Both the position numbers and the translations under genes were made by a program. Below, one piece after another: positions 26,208-34,851 of a DNA stretch of 64,000 nt. The notes beneath the pieces are model-generated. The model saw nothing but the letters and a program-made list of their open reading frames with translations. It searched no databases and was not told where the DNA came from. The stretch comes from Bog-756 sp963699345. GTDB lineage: Bacteria; Actinomycetota; Acidimicrobiia; Acidimicrobiales; RAAP-2. Position 1 is the stretch's first letter; each line of letters starts with the position of its first letter. Where the stretch lies: positions 372,001 through 436,000 of the forward strand of contig CAVOTL010000005.1 in the NCBI GenBank assembly GCA_963699345.1, given 5' to 3'.

Positions 26208-27677
26208 GTGAAAACTTTTTTTTCATCGGCCCGCAATTCGCGCAGTGATGACACGTCGCGCGTCGCGCGCGACGTGTCCGCGCACGCGCGCCACGGCCTC
26301 TACCTCGGCCATGACGCGCACGGATGGCACCACGCCGACCCGCAACATTCCGTCCTCGTCCTCGGACCACCGCGGTCCGGGAAGACGTCCGGGCTGCTGA
26401 TCCCGAACGTGCTGTCGGCACCGGGCGCGGTCGTCACCACGTCGACCAAAGCCGACGTGCTCGACGCCACCCGCGACGCGCGGTCGACCTCGGGCACCTG
26501 CCACCTGTTCGACCCTTCGGGGTCGGTCGACGACCGTCCCGGCGTCCACCGCCTGCGGTGGTCGCCGCTGCCGGCCTGTACGTCGTGGCGGACCGCCCTC
26601 ACCACGGCCCGCTCGCTGGTGCTGGTGGGCGCGGCCGGCACCGGAGCCGTCCGGGGCGAGTCGTCCCACTGGACCGAGCGTGCCCAGGCACTGCTCGCCC
26701 CGCTGTTGCACGCCGCCGCCCTCGAGGGACAGGACATGCGCACCCTGTTGACCTGGGTGGACCGTCGCCAGGCGCTGCCCGCCCAGCAGGCTCTGGCGGG
26801 CGCGTCGGAGGGGACGCCGGAATCGCCCGGGACGTGCTGGACGGCATCGTGACCACCGACGAACGGGAGCTGAGCGGCATCTGGTCGACGGCGTCGGGGG
26901 CACTCGGCGGGTACCGCTCCGAACAGGCCCTGGCCGCCACCTGTGTGCCGGACTTCGACCCCGCCGCCTTCGTGGCCTCCGGCGACACCGTCTACGTGGC
27001 CGCCCCGGCCCACCACCAGGCCCTGGTGGCGCCCCTCGTGGTCGGCTTCCTCGACGATGTCCGTCGCGCCACCTACGCCCGGTCGGCCGACGGAGCCCAC
27101 CCGGGCGGTCCACCGGTGGTGCTGGCCCTCGACGAGCTCGCCAACATCGCCCCCCTGCCCGAGCTGCCCTCCATGGTCAGCGAGGGTGGTGGACAGGGTC
27201 TCGTGACACTGGCCTGCTTCCAGGACCTCTCCCAGGCCCGGCACCGGTGGCCGGGCCAGGCCGACGGCTTCCCGTCGCTGTTCGGCACCACCGTGGTGCT
27301 CCCGGGCATCGGCGACGTGCGCACGCTGGAAGCGCTCTCGGTGCTGACCGGGGACCACGAGGTCGTCGTGCGGTCGGTCTCGCGGGGTCGGTCGTTGTCG
27401 GACCGGCCCCTCACCGACCTGCTCGGCGCCGGGCGTCCCCAGGTCGGCGAGCAGCTCGGCACGCAGTGGCGACGACGCCTGGCCCCCGACGACATCACCC
27501 GCGGGCGCCCCGGGCTCGCGCTCGGCCTTCGACGCCCGGAACCAGCCCGGTTGGTTCCCGATCGCCCCCGCCCACCTGGCCGAGCCGTGGCGCTCGATGT
27601 GCGGGGCGGAGCGCCACCTCGGCCGAGTCCGTCCCGGTCGGGGCGTCCCGGACGGACACGACGGGCTGGGCCGGTGA
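26208..27677 (+). pseudogene. VirD4/TraG-type conjugative coupling protein, two frameshifts
   Basis: A coupling ATPase that brings relaxase-bound DNA to a type IV secretion channel. The first frame has Walker A LVLGPPRSGKTSGLLIPN and TTSTKADVLDATR. The second has RDVLDGIVTTDERELSGIWST, VLALDELANIAPLPELPSMVSEGGGQGLVTLACFQDLSQARHRW (Walker B and TraG/D C-terminal block) and TTVVLPGIGDVRTLE. The third has AFDARNQPGWFPIAPAHLAEPW and the stop at 27677. Breaks are at 26810-26813 (one G missing) and 27498-27500 (one C extra). No N-terminal membrane segment is visible. The start GTG 26208 has GGAGG upstream. It converges on the relaxase gene. Confidence 0.75.
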
Positions 27678-27709
27678 CGGGCCGCCCGGAGGGGACCGGA
27701 CCGAGGGCG

Positions 27710-29045
27710 TCACCGCTCCCGTCCGGGACTCCGCCGACCGGAGGCACCGAAGTCGTCGGCCGCCGCGTGCCGGCGCGTGCCGTCGACCTCGGACCCCCGG
27801 GCCGCGGTGCGCCCGGTCCCGAGACCGTCGTCCGCCAGGGCCCGGGCCACCACACCGACGTCGTCCGCCAGGGCCCGGGCCACGGCGGCGGGTGTCCAAC
27901 GTCCGGCCCGGGGGCCCCCGCGTCGCGGGTTCCGGCGGACAGTCCGAGGGCGGCGGCGGCCCGTTGCGCCCGAGCGCCGTCCAGACCGTACGGAGCGGCG
28001 TCGGCGACCGCCTCCACGAGGTCCCGGCCCGTCACCTCCGTGCGGTCCTTCGCCATCCGGGCCAGGCGCCCGGCCAGATCCCCGGTGTCGACGACACGGC
28101 CCGGGTCGGAGGGCGGTCGGCGGCCGACCACCCGCACGAGCCCCGTGGTGTCGAGCCCGAGGGACGACGCACGACGACGCCACCCGTCGCGCAACTCGTC
28201 CGCGGTGACCGTGGTGTCCTTGGCCGGCCGGTCGGCGTGGAACGCCACCCGTCGCACGGCGGCGGAGCCCCGTCCCCCGACCGGCGATGGGCCGCCTCGT
28301 CGATGGAGGCCGTCCGCTGCGAGAAGAGCCGGCACAGTACCGGGTCGACACCGGCCACCTCCCACCCTCCGGCCGGGGTGCGATGCCACGACACGCCGGC
28401 CGCACGGCCGAGATGGTGGCGGAGCGACGCGTCGTAGACCGAACGCGTCGCCCGGCGGTGGAGGAACAGTCGACGACTGTCGAGCGCCGACCAGCGGTCG
28501 TCGACGCCCCGCGCCACGTTGGCGACCACCAGATGGGTGTGGAGGTGGGGATCGAGGGCCCGGCTGGTCCGGTGCACGAATGCCGCGGCCACGGCCCCGG
28601 TGGTGGCCAGGTGGTGGACGGTGCCTCGCTCGGAACGCCGCACGCCGATGCCCGAGCCTTCGAGGTAGTCGAGCGCGTCGGACACCGCGGCTCGGTGGGC
28701 GTCGCCGGTCGCCACTCCGAGCTCCCGGGGAGCCAACAGGTGGAGCACGCTGACCGACTTGGGGGCGGCGAACACCAGGTCGAAACCGGACACCGGTCGG
28801 GACCCGTGCTCCGGGCGGAGGGGGCGCTCCCCCGTCGGTTCCCGCCCGGCCAGGAGCGCCGCGAACCCGTCGGCCCTCGACCGCCCCCCGGAGTCCGAGG
28901 TCGGCCGTGCCCCGCCCGGCCCAGACCCCGGGCGACTCCCCGGCCACCGACGACCCTTCGGCCCGGCCGGGTACGAGGTCCGACACGTAGTAGCCGACGC
29001 CGGACCCCCGGACGACGTGGACCCTCAGCACCCCGGAACGGACAT
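27710..29045 (-). pseudogene. MobF/TrwC-type relaxase, several frameshifts, no helicase domain
   Basis: A conjugative relaxase nicking a transfer origin. Visible are VLRVHVVRGSGVGYYVSDL with candidate catalytic tyrosines, FDLVFAAPKSVSVLHLLAP, the metal-binding triad RALDPHLHTHLVVANVARG, and FLHRRATRSVYDASLRHHLG. The C-terminal part has RVAFHADRPAKDTTVTADELRDGW and two VARALADD repeats. GGAGG precedes ATG 29045. Frame breaks lie near 29031-29034, 28874-28876, 28268-28278 and 27908-27916, mostly in G/C runs. Joined length is about 440 residues, far short of full MobF proteins with helicase domains. Confidence 0.7.
27827..27883 (-). repeat. 24-bp direct repeat with 33-bp period in the relaxase C-terminus
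   Basis: Two identical 24-base copies (27827-27850 and 27860-27883) encode VARALADD twice, in frame with the relaxase terminus ending at 27710. Confidence 0.8.
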
Positions 29046-29269
29046 GACGTACCTCCGGCGCCTACCTTACCGTTCGATGCTTTTCATGTCATCCCACTAT
29101 TTTCCATCAGCCAGCCGCCTCGCACCCGACCCTCAGGACCAACGCTCCCTGGCGGCCACCACCGGACGATGGTGGAACCCGTCCGCGACGTCGATCTCTC
29201 CGAAGACGACCGACGGGCGGCCGCGGCCCACCACGATCTGCGGCTGCCCTAGCCCCTCGGTCCGGACCC

Positions 29270-29287
29270 GGGGGGGGGGGGGGGGGG
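29270..29287. repeat. 18-nt poly-G tract
   Basis: Eighteen consecutive G residues in the gap between the relaxase gene and pafC. It is the longest homopolymer in the window. It may be a real slippage tract or an assembly artefact at a join. Confidence 0.85.
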
Positions 29288-29309
29288 CGGCCCCACCGGT
29301 CCCGGCCGG

Positions 29310-30293
29310 TCAGGACCCGGGCGTCGGGGAGCGGTAGCGGTCGAGGATCCGCCGGGCGGCCCGGGGAGCGAGATCGCGGTCCGCCACCGGCTCGACGACC
29401 TCGGCGTCGGGCCCGAGCCGGAGGAGCAGGCGCTCGAGCCAGGCGTCGCCGCCGACGTACACCTCCCACACCGGACGGCCGGCCAGTTCACCGTGGGCGG
29501 TCGCCGGGATCGTCTCGAACAGCCATCCCCGGGCCGGGTCGGCCGTGATCCGTACCCGCCGACTGTCGGGTCCCGGCACGAACGCCCCGATCCCACCGAC
29601 CGAGGACGACTCGTCGCGGCCCGGCAGATCGGGGAGTTCGTCGACCAGGACCTCGGGTGCCGCGGGGCCGACGGGCACGGCGGTGGCGATGCGGTCGACC
29701 CGGAAGCGGCGCACCCCGTCCGCCACCTCGCACCAGGCGTCGACGTACCAGTGACCTTCCGACGCGAAGAGGCGCCTCGGGGTGACGGTCCGCTCCGAGG
29801 TCTGGTCGCTGGAGGCCGAGTAGTAGGTGATGGCGAGCCGCTCGCCGGCGGTCACCGCACCCCGGACCACGTCGAGGAGGTCCGGCGTGTCGAGCTCGAC
29901 TTCGATGCCGGTCTGCCCGAGTGCCCGCTCGAGCTTGGTCAACGCCCGGGACAGCGCACCGTCCTCGTCGCTCCCGGGGACGGCCAGGAGAGCCCGGGCG
30001 GATGCCGCCAGGGCCAGACCCTCGCTCGGACTGAGTCGGCGCGGTCGGGCGAGGTCGGTGCCGACCCGGGTCGCCACCGTGTCCTCGGTCACGACGATCT
30101 CGAGCAGTTGATCCGGCGTGTACGGCGGGACCCCGCAGCAGGCGGCCATCTCGAGCTCGGACACGAGGGCCTGCGGCGTGAGGTCGAACCGGGCCGCCAC
30201 CTCGTCGACCGGCGCCTCCCCCTCCTGGGCGAGCCAGGTGAGGATGGCCAGCAGCCGACGCAGTCGGGTGGCGGTGTCCGCGGCCGGGCTCAT
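29310..30293 (-). CDS. pafC: WYL-domain transcriptional regulator PafC
   Basis: Second half of the PafB-PafC heterodimer, which activates DNA-damage genes independently of LexA in mycobacteria. The 327 residues start with a winged-helix part (TRLRRLLAILTWLAQEGEAPVDEVAARFDLTPQALVSELEM), with the family-typical CCGVPPYTPDQLLEI. A WYL-like domain follows (ERLAITYYSASSDQTSERTVTPRRL, HWYVDAWCEVADGVRRFRVDRI) and then the WCX extension. ATG 30293 overlaps the pafB stop (ATGA), as expected for an obligate partner. In other actinobacteria tatA-tatC follow; here a poly-G tract and a mobile module follow instead. Confidence 0.88.
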   Translation of the reverse strand: MSPAADTATRLRRLLAILTWLAQEGEAPVDEVAARFDLTPQALVSELEMAACCGVPPYTPDQLLEIVVTEDTVATRVGTDLARPRRLSPSEGLALAASARALLAVPGSDEDGALSRALTKLERALGQTGIEVELDTPDLLDVVRGAVTAGERLAITYYSASSDQTSERTVTPRRLFASEGHWYVDAWCEVADGVRRFRVDRIATAVPVGPAAPEVLVDELPDLPGRDESSSVGGIGAFVPGPDSRRVRITADPARGWLFETIPATAHGELAGRPVWEVYVGGDAWLERLLLRLGPDAEVVEPVADRDLAPRAARRILDRYRSPTPGS

Positions 30294-31249
30294 CGGGACC
30301 CCGCACCCGCCGTGGCGAATGCCTCGAGGCGTTCCACCACTGCCGCCCGCACCTCGTCGGGGCGCAGCACCTCCGCATGGTCCAGGAGGTCGAGGGCCCA
30401 CGACACCAGGGCCTCGACCTCGGTCACCACCAGGCGCACGACCACGGACCCGTCCTCCGACCGCTCCACCACCGCCTCCGGGCCGAGTTCGGTGACCACG
30501 CGGGACGCCTCGGCCGGGTCGACGGCCACGTCGACCTCCACCGCCTCGCCCGGTCCGAAGTGCCACGGCTCCCGGGCGAACTCCTCATCGGCGTCGAACC
30601 CGTCGGGCAGCTCCCCCGAGCCGGCGGGCCCCGCCTCGGGCAGGCCCTCGATGCGGTCCACCCGGAACGTCCGGGCCTCCCCCCGGTCGCGGTCCCGACC
30701 GACCAGGTACCAGTGGCCGCCGCGGAAGCGGATGCCGGCCGGGTCCACCGAACGGACGGCCCCCCGGTAGGTGAAGCTGACGGCCGCCCCGGTCCGGACG
30801 GACTCGAAGAGCGGTGGCAGCGCCGGCAGTCCGTCGCCGAGGGGCAGATCGACGAGCGGGGGCGGGGCGCCGCGACCGGGCCAGCTGCCGGCGACGCCCA
30901 GTTTGGAGAGCGCATCCCTCCCGATAGGCTCGCCGAGGTGGACGCCGGCCACCGCCAGGTTCAGGGCCGCCTGCTCGTCGGGTTCGAGGCCGAGATCGGG
31001 CAGGTAGTACGCGTCGGGGTCCACCCGGTAGCCGACCTGTTCGTCGGAGTCGATCGCCTCGGCGAGCACCGGAACCCCCTCGTCCCGCAGGAGCCGCTTG
31101 TCGCGCTCGAAGGCCTGACGCCGCGCGTCGTGGCTGTCGGGGTAGCCGGGAACCCGGTCGGCGATCTCACGCAGACTGAGCGGTCGGCCGGTGTCCAGCA
31201 GGACCAGCAGGAGGTCGGTGACTCGTTCGAGTCGGTCGGGGGTGGCCAT
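30290..31249 (-). CDS. pafB: WYL-domain transcriptional regulator PafB
   Basis: First half of the PafBC regulator. The 319-residue protein begins ATPDRLERVTDLLLVLLDTGRPLSLREIADRVPGYPDSHDARRQAFERDKRLLRD, the typical PafB winged helix. The WYL domain (AVSFTYRGAVRSVDPAGIRFRGGHWYLVGRDRDRGEARTFRVDRI) and a C-terminal WCX domain follow. The WYL domain is thought to sense single-stranded DNA. ATG 31249 is preferred to TTG 31258 because TAGATT lies 7 nt upstream (leaderless). It overlaps pafC by 4 bp and is divergent from ctaG, 38 bp away. Confidence 0.9.
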   Translation of the reverse strand: MATPDRLERVTDLLLVLLDTGRPLSLREIADRVPGYPDSHDARRQAFERDKRLLRDEGVPVLAEAIDSDEQVGYRVDPDAYYLPDLGLEPDEQAALNLAVAGVHLGEPIGRDALSKLGVAGSWPGRGAPPPLVDLPLGDGLPALPPLFESVRTGAAVSFTYRGAVRSVDPAGIRFRGGHWYLVGRDRDRGEARTFRVDRIEGLPEAGPAGSGELPDGFDADEEFAREPWHFGPGEAVEVDVAVDPAEASRVVTELGPEAVVERSEDGSVVVRLVVTEVEALVSWALDLLDHAEVLRPDEVRAAVVERLEAFATAGAGSR

Positions 31250-31256
31250 TCCCGTC

Positions 31257-31262
31257 AATCTA
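31257..31262 (-). promoter_or_regulatory. -10 box of leaderless promoter, pafBC
   Basis: On the minus strand TAGATT, 7-nt spacer, ATG 31249; no Shine-Dalgarno. It lies in the 38-bp gap shared with ctaG. Confidence 0.5.
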
Positions 31263-31287
31263 CGGCCCGTGGACCGGGGCGCGTACC

Positions 31288-32265
31288 GTGACCGGCCCCT
31301 GGGCCTGGCATCCCCATCTGCTGTCGTGGGGCGTGCTGGCCCTGGTGGGCGCGGCCACGGCCGTCGGGCACCGCCGCCTCACCCGCCGGTCGGACCATCC
31401 CCTCCCCTGGCCGAGGGAGCGGGCCCTCCGGTTCGCCGGTGGGCTGGTCCTCATGGGGGTGTGCATGGGGTGGCCGCTCGGCGACCTGGCGGCCCACTGG
31501 TCGCTGGCCGCGCTCGTGCTCCAGCGCTGCATCCTCGTTCTGGCCGTCGCCCCGCTCCTGCTGTCGGGTCTGTCCGACGACCTCATCCGGTGGCTCACCC
31601 GGCCGGCCCCGGTCGACGCCCTGCTCGTACGCGTCGTCCGTCCTCCCGTGGCCGTCATCACCGTCACGGTGCTCCTGGTCGGGTCGATGGCGCCGGGGCT
31701 CGTGGCCGCCCAGTCCTCCTCGGCGGCCGCCCGGGCCGGGTTCGCCGTCCTCGCCGTGGCGGCGGGCACGGTGCTCTGGCTGCCCATCCTCGGGCGCATC
31801 CCGGGCATCCCCCGGCCGCGGCCCATGATCCGCGCCGTCTACCTCGTCGCCCAGGCCATCGTGCCGGTCTTCCTGTCCTTCATCTTCATCCTCTCGCCGA
31901 AGCCGCTCTACGGCATGTTCTCCCACTCGGTGGACGTGATCCGCCTACGCCCCCTCAACGACCAGCAGGTGGCCGGTTTCGTCTCGAAGCTGTCCTTCCT
32001 GTTCGTCCTCATGAGCGTCGCCGGGGTGGAGCTGGCCCGGGCCCCGGACTCCGACGAGGACCTCGGACCGGCCGACCCGTTGGTGTGGGCCGACGTCGAA
32101 CGGCATTTCGAGCGCCTCGACCGCCACGGCCGCCCGCCCACGGAGGACGGATCGGGCCTGGCGGACCGGGGCGACGCCGAGGGACCGGGCACCGGTGGCG
32201 ACCTGCCGGCCGCTCCCCCCGTCCCTCCCCCGGGCGACACCGACGGCCGCCACGACCCGGGGTAG
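31288..32265 (+). CDS. ctaG: CtaG-type cytochrome c oxidase assembly membrane protein
   Basis: A 325-residue polytopic membrane protein of the caa3-type CtaG family, which helps insert copper and assemble cytochrome oxidase. Seven or so hydrophobic segments run from HLLSWGVLALVGAATAVG to VSKLSFLFVLMSVAGVELA. Family marks include CMGWPLGDLAAHWSLAALVLQ, APLLLSGL and the PLYGMFSHSVDVIRLRPLNDQQVAGF loop. A hydrophilic, acidic Pro/Gly-rich tail of about 75 residues follows the last helix. The GTG start at 31288 is the first before the first helix. Divergent from pafB. Confidence 0.82.
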   Translation: MTGPWAWHPHLLSWGVLALVGAATAVGHRRLTRRSDHPLPWPRERALRFAGGLVLMGVCMGWPLGDLAAHWSLAALVLQRCILVLAVAPLLLSGLSDDLIRWLTRPAPVDALLVRVVRPPVAVITVTVLLVGSMAPGLVAAQSSSAAARAGFAVLAVAAGTVLWLPILGRIPGIPRPRPMIRAVYLVAQAIVPVFLSFIFILSPKPLYGMFSHSVDVIRLRPLNDQQVAGFVSKLSFLFVLMSVAGVELARAPDSDEDLGPADPLVWADVERHFERLDRHGRPPTEDGSGLADRGDAEGPGTGGDLPAAPPVPPPGDTDGRHDPG

Positions 32266-32371
32266 GTCTTCCTCCCCGTGACCCGGCCCCGCCCGGCCCA
32301 CCCGCTCCCACCGTCCGCACCGCGCCGGAGGGTGCGGACCCCCGGTGCGCCGACCGGGGTCCCGGTGTCCG

Positions 32372-32377
32372 TACCAT
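32372..32377 (+). promoter_or_regulatory. -10 box of leaderless promoter, acyl-CoA carboxylase gene
   Basis: TACCAT, 6-nt spacer GGTCGG, GTG 32384. The box and spacer are identical to those before the response regulator gene at 42319. Confidence 0.5.
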
Positions 32378-32383
32378 GGTCGG

Positions 32384-33745
32384 GTGACCCTGGACACCCC
32401 CCTCGCGCCGGACCCCCCGAAGTTGCGGCGGCGGGTGCCCGGCAACGTGCAGGCCGGGGTGGAGGACCTCGGTGGGCGTCCGGCCATGGTGGTGCGCTCC
32501 ATCTCCGACATCCGCCGGGGAGCGCTCTCCCTCGACGACGGCGACACCCTGGCCCAGTCCGCCTCGGTGGCCCGTTCGCTGCGGGTGCCGTTCGTCCTGG
32601 TCCTGTCCTCGAGCGGTGCCGACGTCTCGGGGGGCGTGGCCTCGCTCCACGGCTGGGGCCGGGCCGCCCGCGCCGTCGCCGCCTGCTCCGGTGTCGTACC
32701 GGTCGTCGTGGTGGTGACCGGACCCGCCCTGTCCGGTCCGGCTCTGCTGCTCGGACTGGCCGACCTCGTGCTCATGACCCCCGAGGCGTACGCCTACGTC
32801 TCGGGCCCGACGATGGTCCAGGAGTTCACCGGTATCCGCATCGGCCGGCACCAACTGGGGGGCAGCGCCATCCATGCCCGCTCCAGCGGCCTCTGCGCCG
32901 TCGAGGTGGCGACGGCCGAGCAGGGTCTCGAGCACGTGGCCCATCTCCTCGGCCTGCTGCCGGCCCACACCGACGAGCTGCCGCCCCGGGTCGACGGCGG
33001 CTGGACCTCGGGCGACGACGGACTGGCGTCGGTGATCCCCGACCGCACGACGAGCTCCTACGACGTGCGGAAGGTGGCCGCCGCCCTCGCCGACGACGGT
33101 GAGGTGAGCGAGCTGTGGCCGCGCTGGTCGCCCCAGCTGGTCACCGCCCTCGGTCGCATCGGCGGCCGCACCGTCGGTTTCGTGGCCAACCAGTCCCAGG
33201 CCCTGGCCGGCACGCTCGACATCGCCGCCAGCCAGAAGGGAGCGCGCTTCGTCCGGTTCTGCGACGCCTTCAACGTGCCCCTCGTCACCCTCGTCGACAC
33301 GCCGGGGTTCCTGCCCGGCAAAGGACTCGAGTGGCGCGGCATGATCCGCCACGGGGCCGAACTCGCCTTCGCCTACGCCGAGGCGACGGTCCCCCGCATC
33401 TGCGTGATCCTGCGCAAGGCGTTCGGCGGCGCCTACATCGTCATGGACTCCAAGGGGCTGGGGAACGACCTCTGCTTCGCCTGGCCCGGCGCCGAGATCG
33501 CGGTGATGGGGGCCGAGGGGGCCGTCCAGATCCTGTACCGCCGGGTGGAGCCCGAGGACCGGCCCGCCCTGCAGGAGGCCTACACCGAACGCTTCCTGAC
33601 GCCGTACCAGGCGGCCGAGCGGGGCTTCGTCGACGCCGTGATCGACCCGGCCGACACCCGCCGGGTGGTCGCCGAGTCACTCGACCTGCTGGCGACCCGG
33701 CGTGAGACCCTGCCCGGACGCAAGCACACCGTCGGCCCGCTGTAG
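32384..33745 (+). CDS. Acyl-CoA carboxylase, carboxyltransferase (beta) subunit
   Basis: A 453-residue crotonase-fold carboxyltransferase that moves CO2 from carboxybiotin to acetyl- or propionyl-CoA. Two homologous halves are visible: VRSISDIRRGALSLDDGDTL, SGPALLLGLADLVLMTPEAYAYVSGP, then GRTVGFVANQSQALAGTLDIAASQKGARFVRFCDAFNVPLVTLVDTPGFLPG and FGGAYIVMDSKGLGNDLCFAWPGAEIAVMGAEGAVQILYRR. These match AccD/PccB-type beta chains. It is shorter at the N-terminus than the usual 520 residues. No biotin-carboxylase subunit is nearby. Ends at a strong hairpin. Confidence 0.87.
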   Translation: MTLDTPLAPDPPKLRRRVPGNVQAGVEDLGGRPAMVVRSISDIRRGALSLDDGDTLAQSASVARSLRVPFVLVLSSSGADVSGGVASLHGWGRAARAVAACSGVVPVVVVVTGPALSGPALLLGLADLVLMTPEAYAYVSGPTMVQEFTGIRIGRHQLGGSAIHARSSGLCAVEVATAEQGLEHVAHLLGLLPAHTDELPPRVDGGWTSGDDGLASVIPDRTTSSYDVRKVAAALADDGEVSELWPRWSPQLVTALGRIGGRTVGFVANQSQALAGTLDIAASQKGARFVRFCDAFNVPLVTLVDTPGFLPGKGLEWRGMIRHGAELAFAYAEATVPRICVILRKAFGGAYIVMDSKGLGNDLCFAWPGAEIAVMGAEGAVQILYRRVEPEDRPALQEAYTERFLTPYQAAERGFVDAVIDPADTRRVVAESLDLLATRRETLPGRKHTVGPL

Positions 33746-33793
33746 GTCGGACGCGGAGCGCCGCGTCCCGGACGGGGTGACCCCGGACGCGAC

Positions 33794-33819
33794 GGTGCCC
33801 CCTCCGGAGAGGGGGCACC
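33794..33819. terminator. Hairpin after the carboxyltransferase gene
   Basis: GGTGCCCCCTC-CGGA-GAGGGGGCACC, a perfect 11-bp stem with a 4-nt loop, 48 bp after the stop. Probably the terminator of the plus-strand gene. Confidence 0.7.
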
Positions 33820-33833
33820 GATCACGCTGTTCC

Positions 33834-33864
33834 GACAACGTGATCACACGGTGATCACGTTGTC
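33834..33864. terminator. 14-bp hairpin after pilA
   Basis: GACAACGTGATCAC-ACG-GTGATCACGTTGTC is a perfect 14-bp stem with a 3-nt loop, 5 bp beyond the stop of the major prepilin gene. It probably ends or stabilises the 3' end of that mRNA and faces the hairpin at 33794-33819. Confidence 0.75.
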
Positions 33865-33869
33865 AGGGA

Positions 33870-34517
33870 TCACGAGGACTTCAGCTGGCTGGTCTGACCG
33901 ACCCAACCCGAAGACGTCAGCGCGGGCAGCACGGCGGTAGCGTCGCAAGCCGAGGCCTTGACGTTGACAGCCTCGGCGTACTCCGTACCGACCGCCGTGG
34001 GCGCCGGGTTCGGTGCAGCCGGGCTGCTCGTGTAGGGACCCGTGGCGTCGCCCACCGGCTGCTGGTTGTCCGAGGCGTAGAAGCACGTCCCGTTGTTGTT
34101 CTTGGACCAGGTGGCCAGGACGATGCCGTTACCGTCACTCGACACGTAACCCGAGACCGGGCCCTGCGACGCGGCGGCACCACCCACCCAGCTGATGCTG
34201 GGCTCGTTGGCCTGGAGGCTGATCGAGTCACCAGCCGCCGTGGCCTGCGCCTTGGTGACGGCGATGCCCTGGTAGGTCTGGCTGTTGTTGGCCGCAGCCG
34301 CCTTGGCCGTGGTCAGGGCGGTGTTCAGGTTGGACTGGGCCGCCCGGTCGTTGGCGCCGCCCGTCACACCGAGGAAGGTGGGAATGGCGATGGCAAGCAG
34401 GATGGCCAGGATGAGCAGCACGACCATGAGTTCGATGAGGGTGAAGCCCGCATCCTCTCCGAGGTCGGCCGCTGCGTCGCGCCTGTCATTCAGGCGCTTC
34501 ATAACCGTTGAAAGCAT
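33870..34517 (-). CDS. pilA: Type IV prepilin (PilA-like, major pilin candidate)
   Basis: A 215-residue secreted prepilin. A 33-residue positively and negatively charged leader (MLSTVMKRLNDRRDAAADLGEDAG) precedes the class III cleavage site G|FTLIELMVVLLILAILLAIAIPTFL, with the Glu at +5. A soluble beta domain follows with two C-terminal cysteines (NNNGTCFYAS and KASACDATAV) likely forming the D-loop disulfide. ATG 34517 has AGAGGAG 6 nt upstream. It has its own sigma-28-like promoter, a long leader and a 14-bp terminator hairpin, suggesting high, separate expression and a major-pilin role. It resembles the second prepilin upstream. Confidence 0.9.
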   Translation of the reverse strand: MLSTVMKRLNDRRDAAADLGEDAGFTLIELMVVLLILAILLAIAIPTFLGVTGGANDRAAQSNLNTALTTAKAAAANNSQTYQGIAVTKAQATAAGDSISLQANEPSISWVGGAAASQGPVSGYVSSDGNGIVLATWSKNNNGTCFYASDNQQPVGDATGPYTSSPAAPNPAPTAVGTEYAEAVNVKASACDATAVLPALTSSGWVGQTSQLKSS

Positions 34518-34582
34518 TGTGTTCTCCTCTTTCGATATGTACTGCATCTATGGGTGACCGTCGAGATTGACGCCCGGAACAG

Positions 34583-34611
34583 TCATCGTCCCGTTCCGGG
34601 GGCAACTTGAG
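34583..34611 (-). promoter_or_regulatory. FliA/WhiG-like promoter of pilA
   Basis: CTCA (34611-34608), 17 nt, GACGATGA (34590-34583), 65 nt before ATG 34517. It follows the same CTCA-N17-NNCGA pattern as the second prepilin and pilMN promoters. Confidence 0.55.
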
Positions 34612-34614
34612 GGA

Positions 34615-34639
34615 AATTCCGCATCTTCGACGCGGAATT
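34615..34639. promoter_or_regulatory. Inverted repeat just upstream of the pilA -35
   Basis: AATTCCGC and GCGGAATT are perfect 8-bp arms 9 nt apart. Position immediately upstream of the -35 element fits an activator site. The AT-rich arms stand out from the GC-rich surroundings. Confidence 0.4.
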
Positions 34640-34851
34640 CGGGAAGATATTCCGCCACCTCTTCACCGGGTAGCCAGGGCCGCCATAGACCGGACCACAC
34701 CCACCTTGATCGCATAATGATGCCTTTGACGTGCATCTATGGGTGGCCACTCCCCCGGAGAGGAGGGATTTGGTTGCAGAATGGGAGCAGCCCGTTTTCT
34801 GCTTGACATGCTCCCCCGGTTCCGGCGTATACCGGTTCCCCCGGAATCGAC

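Larger units (their letters stand above)
34518..34851 (-). other. 334-bp region between the two prepilin genes
   Basis: No gene seen. On the minus strand it holds a repeated 14-mer CACCCATAGATGCA (34745-34732 and 34556-34543), an inverted repeat AATTCCGC-N9-GCGGAATT (34615-34639), a sigma-28-like promoter (34611-34583) and an inverted repeat CCCGGAAC-N12-GTTCCGGG (34573-34600) covering its -10. On the plus strand TTGACA-N18-GTATAC (34803-34832) points into the 3' end of the second prepilin gene. I looked for a c-di-GMP riboswitch and did not find its consensus. Confidence 0.6.

Noticed and set aside
26810..26813. Programmed -1/+1 frameshifting in the coupling protein
   Set aside because: No slippery heptamer or downstream pseudoknot, and the same kind of break occurs in unrelated housekeeping genes, pointing to indel errors.
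25918..29309. Attachment sites or a tRNA target flanking the mobilisation module
   Set aside because: No tRNA gene and no convincing direct repeat at the two ends within the window.
34518..34851. c-di-GMP riboswitch upstream of pilA
   Set aside because: The leader is long and structured, but I could not find the conserved receptor segments of GEMM-type c-di-GMP riboswitches.
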